Below are positions 10,755 to 18,068 of a DNA stretch of 64,000 bases, piece after piece. Both the position numbers and the translations under genes were made by a program. The notes below the pieces were generated by a model. The model saw only the letters and a program-made list of their open reading frames with translations. It made no database searches and had not been told where the DNA came from. Source of the stretch: Gammaproteobacteria bacterium. Its GTDB lineage: Bacteria; Pseudomonadota; Gammaproteobacteria; Pseudomonadales; Pseudohongiellaceae. Position 1 is the first letter of the stretch, and every line of letters begins with the position of its first letter. The stretch covers positions 1 to 64,000 of the forward strand of contig JAURWS010000007.1 of the NCBI GenBank assembly GCA_030654835.1, in the 5' to 3' direction.

Positions 10755-11407
10755 GCTTTTTGATTACCTAGGTTATGAGCGCTCTGCTCTATGACAGGAA
10801 TCTTGTGAATCACCACCACGGCTGCCGCCAGGAACAGCAGTGAACCGATGACTCCCCACATGATGTGATCGATCTCGAACCAGAGCACGAAATAGAACGA
10901 CGTCATCAGCGTTCCCAGGGCACTGCCAAGCGTAGAGACGAAGTACAGGAGACCGGCCATGCGGCCGCTATGTTCCTGAGAGCTCACCATCAGGCGAATC
11001 GAGTAGGGCGACACCATGCCCATGAAGCAGATCGGCAGAAAATACAGCAGCGTCGCCGCCACCAGCGAGCCATAACGGGGATCCTCGATACTGAGGAACA
11101 CTTTGGTCATGGTCCATTCGCCGAGGAAAATGATTGGCAGCGAGAGAATGGCGGCCAGCAGAAAGAACATGGCGAAGGTATAGGGGTTGGGATTGCGGGA
11201 AGACATCCTGCCGCCCCACAGATAACCGAGTGAGAGCGACAGCATAAAGATGGTGATGATGCTGCCCCAGACATAGACGCTGGTGCCGAAATAGGGAGAG
11301 AGCACGCGGCCACCGAGCAGTTCGATAGCCATGATGGCAAAGCCGTTGATGAAGGCGGCGCAGACGATGACTTTACTCATCAGGGAGTTCTTGGCGGATT
11401 CGGTCAC
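10751..11407 (-). CDS. Membrane half of a split 'fused MFS/spermidine synthase' system
   Basis: A 218-residue integral membrane protein with about seven hydrophobic helices. The N-terminal region, FAIMAIELLGGRVLSPYFGT, followed by VYVWGSIITIFMLSLSLGYL, is characteristic of the transmembrane part of spermidine-synthase-like membrane proteins, where it is normally followed in the same chain by the aminopropyltransferase fold. Here the catalytic-like part is a separate gene (9087-10016) two genes downstream. The transported or bound ligand of this family is not known. It is the first gene of the operon. Confidence 0.8.
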   Translation of the reverse strand: MTESAKNSLMSKVIVCAAFINGFAIMAIELLGGRVLSPYFGTSVYVWGSIITIFMLSLSLGYLWGGRMSSRNPNPYTFAMFFLLAAILSLPIIFLGEWTMTKVFLSIEDPRYGSLVAATLLYFLPICFMGMVSPYSIRLMVSSQEHSGRMAGLLYFVSTLGSALGTLMTSFYFVLWFEIDHIMWGVIGSLLFLAAAVVVIHKIPVIEQSAHNLGNQKA

Positions 11408-11659
11408 TGTGTTGTTTCTTCTTGTGTGATGTCGGTGAGGGTTCGGTCGGGAGCCTGAAAATACGTTATCTCCCCGGGGCGGTCAAGGAGCCCACTGCGC
11501 GCGGCAGGCAGCAATTGCCAGCCACCACAGCACAGGCGTATCCTTGCCGCGCAGCGCGAGTCGCCTCTTCAGCCGCGCCAGAACCACGTCAGAACTTCAA
11601 ACAACTCAATCCGGCAAAACGCATTCCTCCAATGATCCGCTGGGATCGGGCCCGCTCCC

Positions 11660-13030
11660 ATGTCGTCTCAAAACGCACCCACTGACAGCCCTGGTTCGGG
11701 CGAGGCCGCGCCATTGCGCCTGAGCCTGCTCAAGCTGGCAGGCCCCACAATTCTCGGCAACCTGCTGCTCTCGCTGGTGCATCTGGCCGCGATCAAGATT
11801 GTGGCCAGCCTGGGTGACGAGGCGGTGGCCGCTGTGCTTGCCGCTGACCGGATCTACATGGCGATGCAATTGATCATCTTCTCTATCACCACCGGTACCA
11901 CGGCTTTGGTCGCCTATGCGTGGGGAGCGCGCAATCCAGACGAGGCCGACCGGGTGCTCAAGCTGTCCATGAGCATTGCCTTGGTCGCATCACTGGCGCT
12001 GTGCGTGCTGATCCAGTTCGTCGCGCAGCCACTGGTGGGAATCTTCGGGCTGCAGGGAGCGCTCCTCGTCGAGGCTGGCGAATACCTGAAGGTGCTCGTC
12101 TACTTCAACGTCTGCTTCGCGTTTCTGGCCGTAATCAGCGCCGGACTGCGGGCGGCGGGTGACGCACTGACTCCCGTGTATGTGGTCGCCGTTGGCAACA
12201 TCGTCAACATCATTCTCGCCTACGTGTTGGTGTACGGGGCTTATGGTTCACCGCAGTTTGGCGTCATGGGGGCAGCCTACGCGGCAGGCATCTCCTACCT
12301 GCTGGTCTCCGTGGTGTTCATGGCGCTGTGGTGCAGCCAGCGGCTGATATTGAAACCAACGCCGCAGCCCTTCTATAGCCGTGAACGGATCAGACATCTG
12401 GTGCGCATTGCCGTGCCAGCGGGCATCGAGCAGGCCTTCTTCAACATCTCGATCATCGGCTTCATGTGGGTGGTGTCGCTGTACGGCACCGAGGCCTTCA
12501 CCGCTTATGGCATCGGCGTGAATATCCTCTCGCTCTCCATCGTCATCGGCATGGGCTTCTCCATCGCCACGGCGACCATGGTCGGCCAGCAGCTCGGTGC
12601 CAAACACCCGGAGGAAGCAGAGCGGGCCGCCTGGCGCAACCTGCGCATCGCGTTTGGCATCATGCTGGTAATCGCCGTGTTGCTGGGCAGCAATGCCCGC
12701 ACCATCGGCGGTTTCTTCATCGACAGTCCTGCAATCCTCGATTATCTGGTGGCGCTGACCATCATGGTCGCCATCGTGCAACCGATGATGTCGATCGAAT
12801 TTACCTTGGGCGGCGCGCTGCGGGGCGCGGGCGACACGCGCTCACCGGCGCGGATCATGGCCATGGGGATATTGTTCGGCCGCGTCGTGCTGACCGCGAT
12901 CTTCTACTTTGCCGACCTGAGTGTGTACTGGATCTATGCGGCGCTGATTGCGGACTACGTGATCAAGTCGCTGATGTATCTGTATATCTTCAGACAGGGA
13001 TACTGGAAGACGGCGTTCGACCGCACCTGA
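11660..13030 (+). CDS. MATE family multidrug/Na+ antiporter
   Basis: A 456-residue, twelve-helix exporter of the NorM/DinF superfamily. MATE features include LAGPTILGNLLLSLVHLA in helix 1, a repeat of this topology starting near residue 245 (RIAVPAGIEQAFFNISIIGF), and GGALRGAGDTRSPA near the end of the second half. It expels cationic compounds using Na+ or H+ gradients; the substrate is not predictable. The upstream frame is closed at 11633, so 11660 is the only ATG start available, yet no ribosome-binding sequence precedes it and the ATG lies in a stretch resembling a REP half-site. It is followed at once by a long REP palindrome. Confidence 0.92.
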   Translation: MSSQNAPTDSPGSGEAAPLRLSLLKLAGPTILGNLLLSLVHLAAIKIVASLGDEAVAAVLAADRIYMAMQLIIFSITTGTTALVAYAWGARNPDEADRVLKLSMSIALVASLALCVLIQFVAQPLVGIFGLQGALLVEAGEYLKVLVYFNVCFAFLAVISAGLRAAGDALTPVYVVAVGNIVNIILAYVLVYGAYGSPQFGVMGAAYAAGISYLLVSVVFMALWCSQRLILKPTPQPFYSRERIRHLVRIAVPAGIEQAFFNISIIGFMWVVSLYGTEAFTAYGIGVNILSLSIVIGMGFSIATATMVGQQLGAKHPEEAERAAWRNLRIAFGIMLVIAVLLGSNARTIGGFFIDSPAILDYLVALTIMVAIVQPMMSIEFTLGGALRGAGDTRSPARIMAMGILFGRVVLTAIFYFADLSVYWIYAALIADYVIKSLMYLYIFRQGYWKTAFDRT

Positions 13031-13164
13031 TGTGGGAGCGTACCCAGAGGGCATAAAGGCCTGCCCGCGATTGGGCCCTGTGTGGGAGCGGGCCCGCCCG
13101 CGATTGGGGTTCGCAGTGGGTTCATCGCGGGCGGGCCTTTATGCCCTCTGGGTACGCTCCCACA
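13031..13164. repeat. Large REP-like inverted repeat between convergent genes
   Basis: Arms of 40 bases (13031-13070 and 13125-13164) starting TGTGGGAGCGTACCC are inverted copies with one mismatch. A second shorter element of the same family (TGTGGGAGCGGGCCCGCCCG, from 13081) sits in the loop. It fills the space between the convergent MATE and kinase genes, where it could act as a bidirectional terminator or mRNA stabiliser. Confidence 0.9.
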
Positions 13165-13177
13165 GTACTGGGCGTAA

Positions 13178-14293
13178 TTAAAGATCAGAGCGGGCAATGA
13201 CCCGCTCGCACATGCTGTGCAGGCTGTGAACCTTGGCGATCATGGTGGCGAAGCGTTGGTCTCGGGTGAGTCCGTGGTGGTAGCGGTAGTAAATCTGCTG
13301 ACCGATGGCGGCGAGGCGGAACATGCCAAAGCAGAAGTAGAAATCGAAACGCTCCACAGCGAGCCCCGTGCGCTCACTGAAGCGGGCCACAATCTCGGCG
13401 CGGGTCGGTGCGCCCGGCGCGTCACTGGGCATGGCGCGGAAGCTTCTGTACTCAGCCGGGTCCGTCGCCTCCACCCAGTAGCCAAGCGTACAACCCAGAT
13501 CCATCAGCGGATCGCCCACCGTGGCCATTTCCCAGTCCAGCACGCCGACAATCTGCAGCTGATCGTTCGCCGACCAGATGACATTGTCGAGCTTGTAGTC
13601 GTTGTGGATGATGCGTGCCAGCCCACTTTCGGCAGGCACGCGGTCATGCAGCCACTGCATGATCGGGCCGAAGTCCGGCGCATCCGGCGTGCGCGCATCG
13701 TTGTAGCGCTTGCTCCAGCCCTCCACCTGCCTGCGCACGTAACCCTCGGGCTTGCCGAAACTCTCCAGCCCGGCCTTCTTGAGATCGATGGAGTGCAGCT
13801 CGCCCAGCACATCGAAGAGCGTGAGGAACTGCTGGCGGGTCTGCGCTGGCGTCAGCCCCATGAGCGGCGGGTAGTCCTTGCGGATCACGATGCCATCGAT
13901 GCAGGACATCAGGTAGAAGTCACAGCCGAGGACCTCCTGATCGGTGCAGAAATGGATGGGTCTGGGAGCATACGGGAAGATATTTTCGAGGGCCGAGAGA
14001 ATGCGAAATTCACGCCCCATGTCGTGGGCCGATTTAACCTTGCTGCCAAATGGCGGGCGGCGCAGCACAAACTTTTCCGGGCCGATTGTCAGGAGGTAGG
14101 TGAGGTTGGAGAAGCCGCCAGGGAACTGGCTGACCTTCCATGACGACAGGGGCCATGATGACAACGGCTCGGAAGACTGCGCGAGCACCGGCGCCAGATA
14201 CTCGCGCAGGCGCTCGATGTCGAGCTCCTCACCGGGCCGGACGGCCGTCGGCCGATCCCGCAGGTCGTCTTGAGTATCGTCCTCCGTTACCAT
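13178..14293 (-). CDS. Phosphotransferase family protein (APH/ACAD10-11 N-terminal type)
   Basis: A 371-residue kinase-fold protein. It shows the Gly-rich PGGFSNLTYLL, the ATP-binding Lys region KFVLRRPP, the Brenner motif IIHNDYKLDNVIW (catalytic Asp and Asn), and DWEMATVGDPLMDLG (metal Asp). This subgroup is typically found with acyl-CoA dehydrogenases, as in mammalian ACAD10/11 where the kinase domain phosphorylates 4-hydroxyacyl-CoAs on the way to 3-hydroxyacyl-CoAs. As last gene of an operon with two acyl-CoA dehydrogenases, it probably handles hydroxy fatty acids rather than antibiotics. Its end touches the REP palindrome region. Confidence 0.9.
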   Translation of the reverse strand: MVTEDDTQDDLRDRPTAVRPGEELDIERLREYLAPVLAQSSEPLSSWPLSSWKVSQFPGGFSNLTYLLTIGPEKFVLRRPPFGSKVKSAHDMGREFRILSALENIFPYAPRPIHFCTDQEVLGCDFYLMSCIDGIVIRKDYPPLMGLTPAQTRQQFLTLFDVLGELHSIDLKKAGLESFGKPEGYVRRQVEGWSKRYNDARTPDAPDFGPIMQWLHDRVPAESGLARIIHNDYKLDNVIWSANDQLQIVGVLDWEMATVGDPLMDLGCTLGYWVEATDPAEYRSFRAMPSDAPGAPTRAEIVARFSERTGLAVERFDFYFCFGMFRLAAIGQQIYYRYHHGLTRDQRFATMIAKVHSLHSMCERVIARSDL

Positions 14294-14330
14294 GTTGTTC
14301 GCACGTCCCCCTCGTCTCTCATATCTCGTG

Positions 14331-15050
14331 TCAGCGATATGTGATCAGCTCGCGCAGCTGCGGTTTTTCCAGATGCGGAAGCCCGTTGAACAGTGTGAGG
14401 GACACCCGCCCTCCGCCATAGCGCAACCTCGTGATCGAACTGTTGTTGACCATCCAGTTCGCAGCGATCACCTGCGCATCGGGCAGCCCGAGCACACGCT
14501 GCAACGCCAGCGCGATCACACCGCCCGAGGTCGAGACCAGCACACGGCTGCCGTCGGTATGCCGCGCCATCAGGTCGTCGATCGCGCCGTGCACGCGCCT
14601 CTGGAATGTCGGCCAGGCCTCGAACTTGAGATCATCGGCACCTGGCACCAGCTCGTCGTTGATCCATTTCGCAGTGGTCGCCTCGAACACCTGCTGAAAC
14701 AGTTTGCGATCCAGAATCGGCAGCGACAACGCCTCTTGTGTCGGGCCTGCGAAGTCCTCTGAATAGTGATCGCGCAGATAAATGTCGATCAGCGGCGCGC
14801 CATCATATTCATTGAGACCGGGATGCACGGCAATCTGTGCGGAAGAAGAGTCAATCAGCGGCAGCAACTCGGTGGCAGTCTCGCGCTGCCGCAGCAGCTC
14901 ACCGGCATAGAGATGGTCGAAGCGTTCGCCGTTATCCTGCCAGTGCTGCGCCAGCAGACGTACCTGCTGCACGCCCAGAGGGCTTAATTTGTCGTAAGAC
15001 TCTGCGCCAAAGGAAGCCTGCCCATGGCGCACAAAAATCAATTCACTCAA
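14331..15050 (-). CDS. Histidine phosphatase family protein
   Basis: A 239-residue phosphoglycerate-mutase-fold enzyme. The catalytic LIFVRHGQAS is at the N-terminus (residues 4-13), and the second catalytic-type His region lies in VLVSTSGGVIALAL, where the usual GH is replaced by SG. Substrate unknown. In this operon, between the acyl-CoA dehydrogenases and the APH-like kinase, it could remove the phosphate placed on a hydroxyacyl-CoA by the kinase, although beta-elimination would normally do that; this is inference. Confidence 0.85.
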   Translation of the reverse strand: MSELIFVRHGQASFGAESYDKLSPLGVQQVRLLAQHWQDNGERFDHLYAGELLRQRETATELLPLIDSSSAQIAVHPGLNEYDGAPLIDIYLRDHYSEDFAGPTQEALSLPILDRKLFQQVFEATTAKWINDELVPGADDLKFEAWPTFQRRVHGAIDDLMARHTDGSRVLVSTSGGVIALALQRVLGLPDAQVIAANWMVNNSSITRLRYGGGRVSLTLFNGLPHLEKPQLRELITYR

Positions 15051-15074
15051 ATAATGTTACTCACAGATGACTCG

Positions 15075-16208
15075 CTACGAGCGGGCAAAGCGCGCCGTGT
15101 GGAAGTCGGTGTTGCCGTACAGGGTCTCGATGGCCGTCACGCGCTTGAACAGATGCCCGACATCCAGCTCATCGGTAATGCCGATGCCGCCATGCAACTG
15201 CACTGCTTCCTGGCCGACCTTGCGGATGGCTTTGCCTACGCGGCTCTTCGCTGCCGAGACGGCGCGCATTTTATCCGCGTCGGGGGCATCGCTGTCCAGT
15301 CGCATTGCCGCCATCATCACGATCGAGCGGGCCAGCTGACACTCGATGAACATGTCAGCCATACGATGTTGCAGGGCCTGGAAGCTGCCAATCGCGGTGC
15401 CGAACTGCTTGCGGGTCTTGCTGTATTCCACGGTCTTGGCGAGCAGGCTGTCCAGCGCACCAACCGCTTCCGCGCAAACGGCAAGTGTGGCGCGGTCAAC
15501 TACCCTCTCCAGCCCGGCATATGCCTCATCGACAGCGCCCAGCAGTCGCGTTGCCGGTACTTTGACTCTGGTGAAGGTGATCTCAGCGGCGCGATGACCG
15601 TCGACATTGGTGTAGCTGTGTTTGCGGATGCCAGGGCTATTCGCGTCGATGAGCAACACGGAGATGCCATGGACATCCCGATCGGCACCCGCGGTCCGCA
15701 CAGACACCAGCAACTGGTCGGCGTCGGGACCATTGAGCACGAGTATCTTGCTGCCATCGACGATGAAGCTGTCACCCTGCACGACGGCTGTCGTGGTGAC
15801 GCTGGCGAGGTTGTAGCGGCTGTCCGGCTCGGCCACAGCACAGGCCAGTTGCAAAGTGCCACTCATGAGCTGAGGCAACCACGCGGACTTCTGCTGCGCA
15901 CTGCCCAGCTCGCTGATCAGACCGCCGCCGAGCACCGCCGTGGCGACATACGGCTCAACCAGCATGACCTTGCCGAATTCTTCCATAATCACCATGAGGT
16001 CAGTGGCGAATCCACCGAAACCATCGTCCTCAATCTTGAACGGCACGGTCAGCCAACCCAGCTCCGCAAACAGCCTCCAGTTCTCTGTGCTGAAGCCTCT
16101 GGGGCTCGCCAGAATCTCCTTGCGGGTATCGAACCCATAGTGGCGCTGCACGAACTTGCTCACGCTGTCCTGCAACATCTGCTGCTCTTCACTGTATGAA
16201 AAATCCAC
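15075..16208 (-). CDS. Acyl-CoA dehydrogenase (second of a pair)
   Basis: A 377-residue FAD enzyme. N-terminal helices begin SYSEEQQMLQDSVSKFV. The middle beta domain holds LACAVAEPDSRYNL. The C-terminal helical domain contains KTRKQFGTAIGSFQALQHRM and QLHGGIGITDELDVGHLFKR. At the position of the usual catalytic Glu (YEGT) it reads LYGNTD, so the standard base is missing. Paired dehydrogenase genes of this kind in actinobacterial and proteobacterial steroid degradation form alpha2beta2 heterotetramers in which only one subunit has the base. It likely works with the product of 16260-17459 on an unusual acyl chain. Confidence 0.92.
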   Translation of the reverse strand: MDFSYSEEQQMLQDSVSKFVQRHYGFDTRKEILASPRGFSTENWRLFAELGWLTVPFKIEDDGFGGFATDLMVIMEEFGKVMLVEPYVATAVLGGGLISELGSAQQKSAWLPQLMSGTLQLACAVAEPDSRYNLASVTTTAVVQGDSFIVDGSKILVLNGPDADQLLVSVRTAGADRDVHGISVLLIDANSPGIRKHSYTNVDGHRAAEITFTRVKVPATRLLGAVDEAYAGLERVVDRATLAVCAEAVGALDSLLAKTVEYSKTRKQFGTAIGSFQALQHRMADMFIECQLARSIVMMAAMRLDSDAPDADKMRAVSAAKSRVGKAIRKVGQEAVQLHGGIGITDELDVGHLFKRVTAIETLYGNTDFHTARFARS

Positions 16209-16259
16209 TGTCTGCTCCGTTACAGGCCATCTGCTGGCCCGCCGCTGGCTGCCTTGGCT

Positions 16260-17459
16260 CTAGAGCCCGAGCACCGCCTTGCTGATGATGTTGCGCTGAA
16301 TTTCGTTGGAACCACCGAAGATCGACAGCTTGCGATTATTGAAGTAATGCAGCGCCGTGGCAGCGGCACCATCGCTGCCAACGACCTCGCCTGCGAAACC
16401 GCTTTCGAACTGCTCCGGCACGAACGGCAGGCTGTGCCACGCGGCCAGCTCCATGGTGAGCTCATCGAGATACTGCGCCGTCTCGGTACCCACGATCTTG
16501 AGAATGGAAGACTCCGGCCCCGGCGCCTTGCCGACACTCACAGCCGCCAGCGTCCTGAGTTCGGCGTATTCAAGGGCCAGAATCTGGATCTCCGCCTCGG
16601 CGATCTTCTTCGCGAACACAGGATCATTCAGCATCACGCTGCCCTGCCCGTCCGGGGTGTTGTCGGCGATAGTCTTGAGCTTCTCAAGGCGAATCTTCGA
16701 GCGGGGGACGCCCGCGATGTTGGTCCGCTCATGAGTCAGGAGCACCTTGGCATAGGTCCAGCCTTGATTCTCTTCTCCGATGCGGTTCTCCACCGGCACG
16801 TGCACGTTGTCGAAGTGAACCTCATTGACCTCGGGGTGACCATCGATCAGATAGATCGGGGAGAGTTTGATGCCGGGGGTCTTCATGTCGATCAGCAGGA
16901 AGGTAATGCCCTCCTGTTTCTTGGCCGTGTTATCCGTGCGCACCAGACAGAATATCCAGTCGGCGTACTGCCCGAGGGTGTTCCAGGTCTTGGTGCCGTT
17001 GACAACGTAGTGGTCGCCGTCCAGCACAGCACTGCTTTTCAGCGAAGCGAGGTCCGAGCCGGCATTGGATTCCGAGTAGCCCTGACACCACCAGACGTTG
17101 CTGGCGAGAATATCAGGCAGAAAGCGCTGACGCTGCACTTCACTGCCATAGGTAAAGATGACCGGCGCCACCATCTTTATGCCAAAGGCGACCGGCTCGG
17201 GTGCGCCGATGCGGGCCATTTCCTCGGCAAAAATGTATTTCTGGATGGCTGTCCAGCCAGTGCCACCGTATTCCACCGGCCAGTTGGGCGCAGCCCAGCC
17301 CTTGCGATAGAGAATCTTCTGCCAGCGCACGTAGTCTTCCTTGTCGAGGCGAACGCGGCCATCGATCTTGGCACGAATATCGGCAGGAAACTCGGCCTCC
17401 AGAAATACGCGCACGGCGTTCTTGAAATTCAGCTCTTCGGCAGTGAATGCAACGTTCAC
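16260..17459 (-). CDS. Acyl-CoA dehydrogenase (first of a pair)
   Basis: A 399-residue acyl-CoA dehydrogenase, first gene of the operon. It shows WCQGYSESNAGSDLASL (flavin/substrate-binding loop), VNGTKTWNTLGQYADWIFCL, LLTHERTNIAGVPRSKI, and a C-terminal LSIFGGSNEIQRNIISKAVL. The usual C-terminal catalytic Glu (YEGTSEIQ) is Gly here (FGGSNEIQ). The Glu in HERTNIAG occupies the alternative position used in isovaleryl-CoA- and ChsE-type enzymes, so this subunit may carry the base for both. The 51-base gap to the next gene fits a shared transcript. A palindrome about 100 bases upstream may be the operator. Confidence 0.92.
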   Translation of the reverse strand: MNVAFTAEELNFKNAVRVFLEAEFPADIRAKIDGRVRLDKEDYVRWQKILYRKGWAAPNWPVEYGGTGWTAIQKYIFAEEMARIGAPEPVAFGIKMVAPVIFTYGSEVQRQRFLPDILASNVWWCQGYSESNAGSDLASLKSSAVLDGDHYVVNGTKTWNTLGQYADWIFCLVRTDNTAKKQEGITFLLIDMKTPGIKLSPIYLIDGHPEVNEVHFDNVHVPVENRIGEENQGWTYAKVLLTHERTNIAGVPRSKIRLEKLKTIADNTPDGQGSVMLNDPVFAKKIAEAEIQILALEYAELRTLAAVSVGKAPGPESSILKIVGTETAQYLDELTMELAAWHSLPFVPEQFESGFAGEVVGSDGAAATALHYFNNRKLSIFGGSNEIQRNIISKAVLGL

Positions 17460-17559
17460 ACGACTCTCCTGAAAACGTGATAAAAATCAGTGTCTCTGTC
17501 AACTCGGACAGAAAGGCTGGCGCGACTTTATCACCTTTCGGGGATGATGAAAATGAAAA

Positions 17560-17577
17560 ACCGAGCATTCGTTCGGT
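17560..17577. promoter_or_regulatory. Candidate operator for the acyl-CoA dehydrogenase operon
   Basis: ACCGAGCATTCGTTCGGT is an imperfect 18-base palindrome (outer five pairs exact) about 100 bases upstream of the first dehydrogenase. Its form resembles operators of TetR-type regulators of lipid catabolism. The regulator is not next to it; the only TetR gene in the window is 25 kb away. Confidence 0.4.
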
Positions 17578-17639
17578 ATTTTCCGCATACATGTTCGCGC
17601 TCTCACACACACGACAGTCGGCCGTGAAAGCAGGCGATT

Positions 17640-17957
17640 TCAGTGCTGCAGAGGCTCCTTCTCGTTCCATAGATAGCGGAATACAGGATCATCATAGAAG
17701 TCCTCGATACCCTCATACCGTATCGCGGTCAGCCCTGTCGTCAGCGCCTCGGCCGAGCTGGAAAAGAACTCTGTCCACTGCGATACCTGTCCACGCCGAC
17801 CGATCACACGCAACACCCAGGCGCCTGCTCCTGCCAGTTCGGCCTCCACCCGGACTGTCATGCCGTCCTGTGTGACCTCTTTGCTGATGAGATTGTCTTC
17901 CGTCGCTCCCGCCCTCGCCCGCAGTCCCACGCTCGTCTTCTCTTTAGCAGTTGCCAT
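17640..17957 (-). CDS. Hypothetical small soluble protein
   Basis: About 105 residues with no recognised domain. I start at 17957 (MATAKEKTSV) because GGAGG lies five bases upstream; an earlier ATG at 17969 lies just upstream of this ribosome site. The middle reads as beta strands (MTVRVEAELAGAGAWVLRVI, residues about 30-50), then a helix-forming FFSSSAEALTTGLTAI and an aromatic, acidic tail (EDFYDDPVFRYLWNE). No leader or membrane segment. It lies upstream of the acyl-CoA dehydrogenase operon but has its own stop 180 bases before it; a functional link is not shown. Confidence 0.65.
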   Translation of the reverse strand: MATAKEKTSVGLRARAGATEDNLISKEVTQDGMTVRVEAELAGAGAWVLRVIGRRGQVSQWTEFFSSSAEALTTGLTAIRYEGIEDFYDDPVFRYLWNEKEPLQH

Positions 17958-18068
17958 GCTCGCCTCCATGCGAAATGGATCTTGTTCCTCACATCAACAG
18001 ATAGACAAAGAAAGTGATTCTGTCCAGCTAACTTAGCCAGGAAGAAGGGGAAGTACTTTGGAAGAACC

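Noticed and set aside
13031-13164. Terminal inverted repeats of a small transposon
   Set aside because: The arms enclose only about 50 bases and share the core of the REP family seen elsewhere; no target-site duplication.
16254-17480. A 408-codon plus-strand frame
   Set aside because: Antisense shadow of an acyl-CoA dehydrogenase with all family motifs on the minus strand.
17140-17670. A 176-codon minus-strand frame upstream of the acyl-CoA dehydrogenase
   Set aside because: It overlaps the start of the dehydrogenase gene in another frame; its tail is the frame-shifted reading of that gene.
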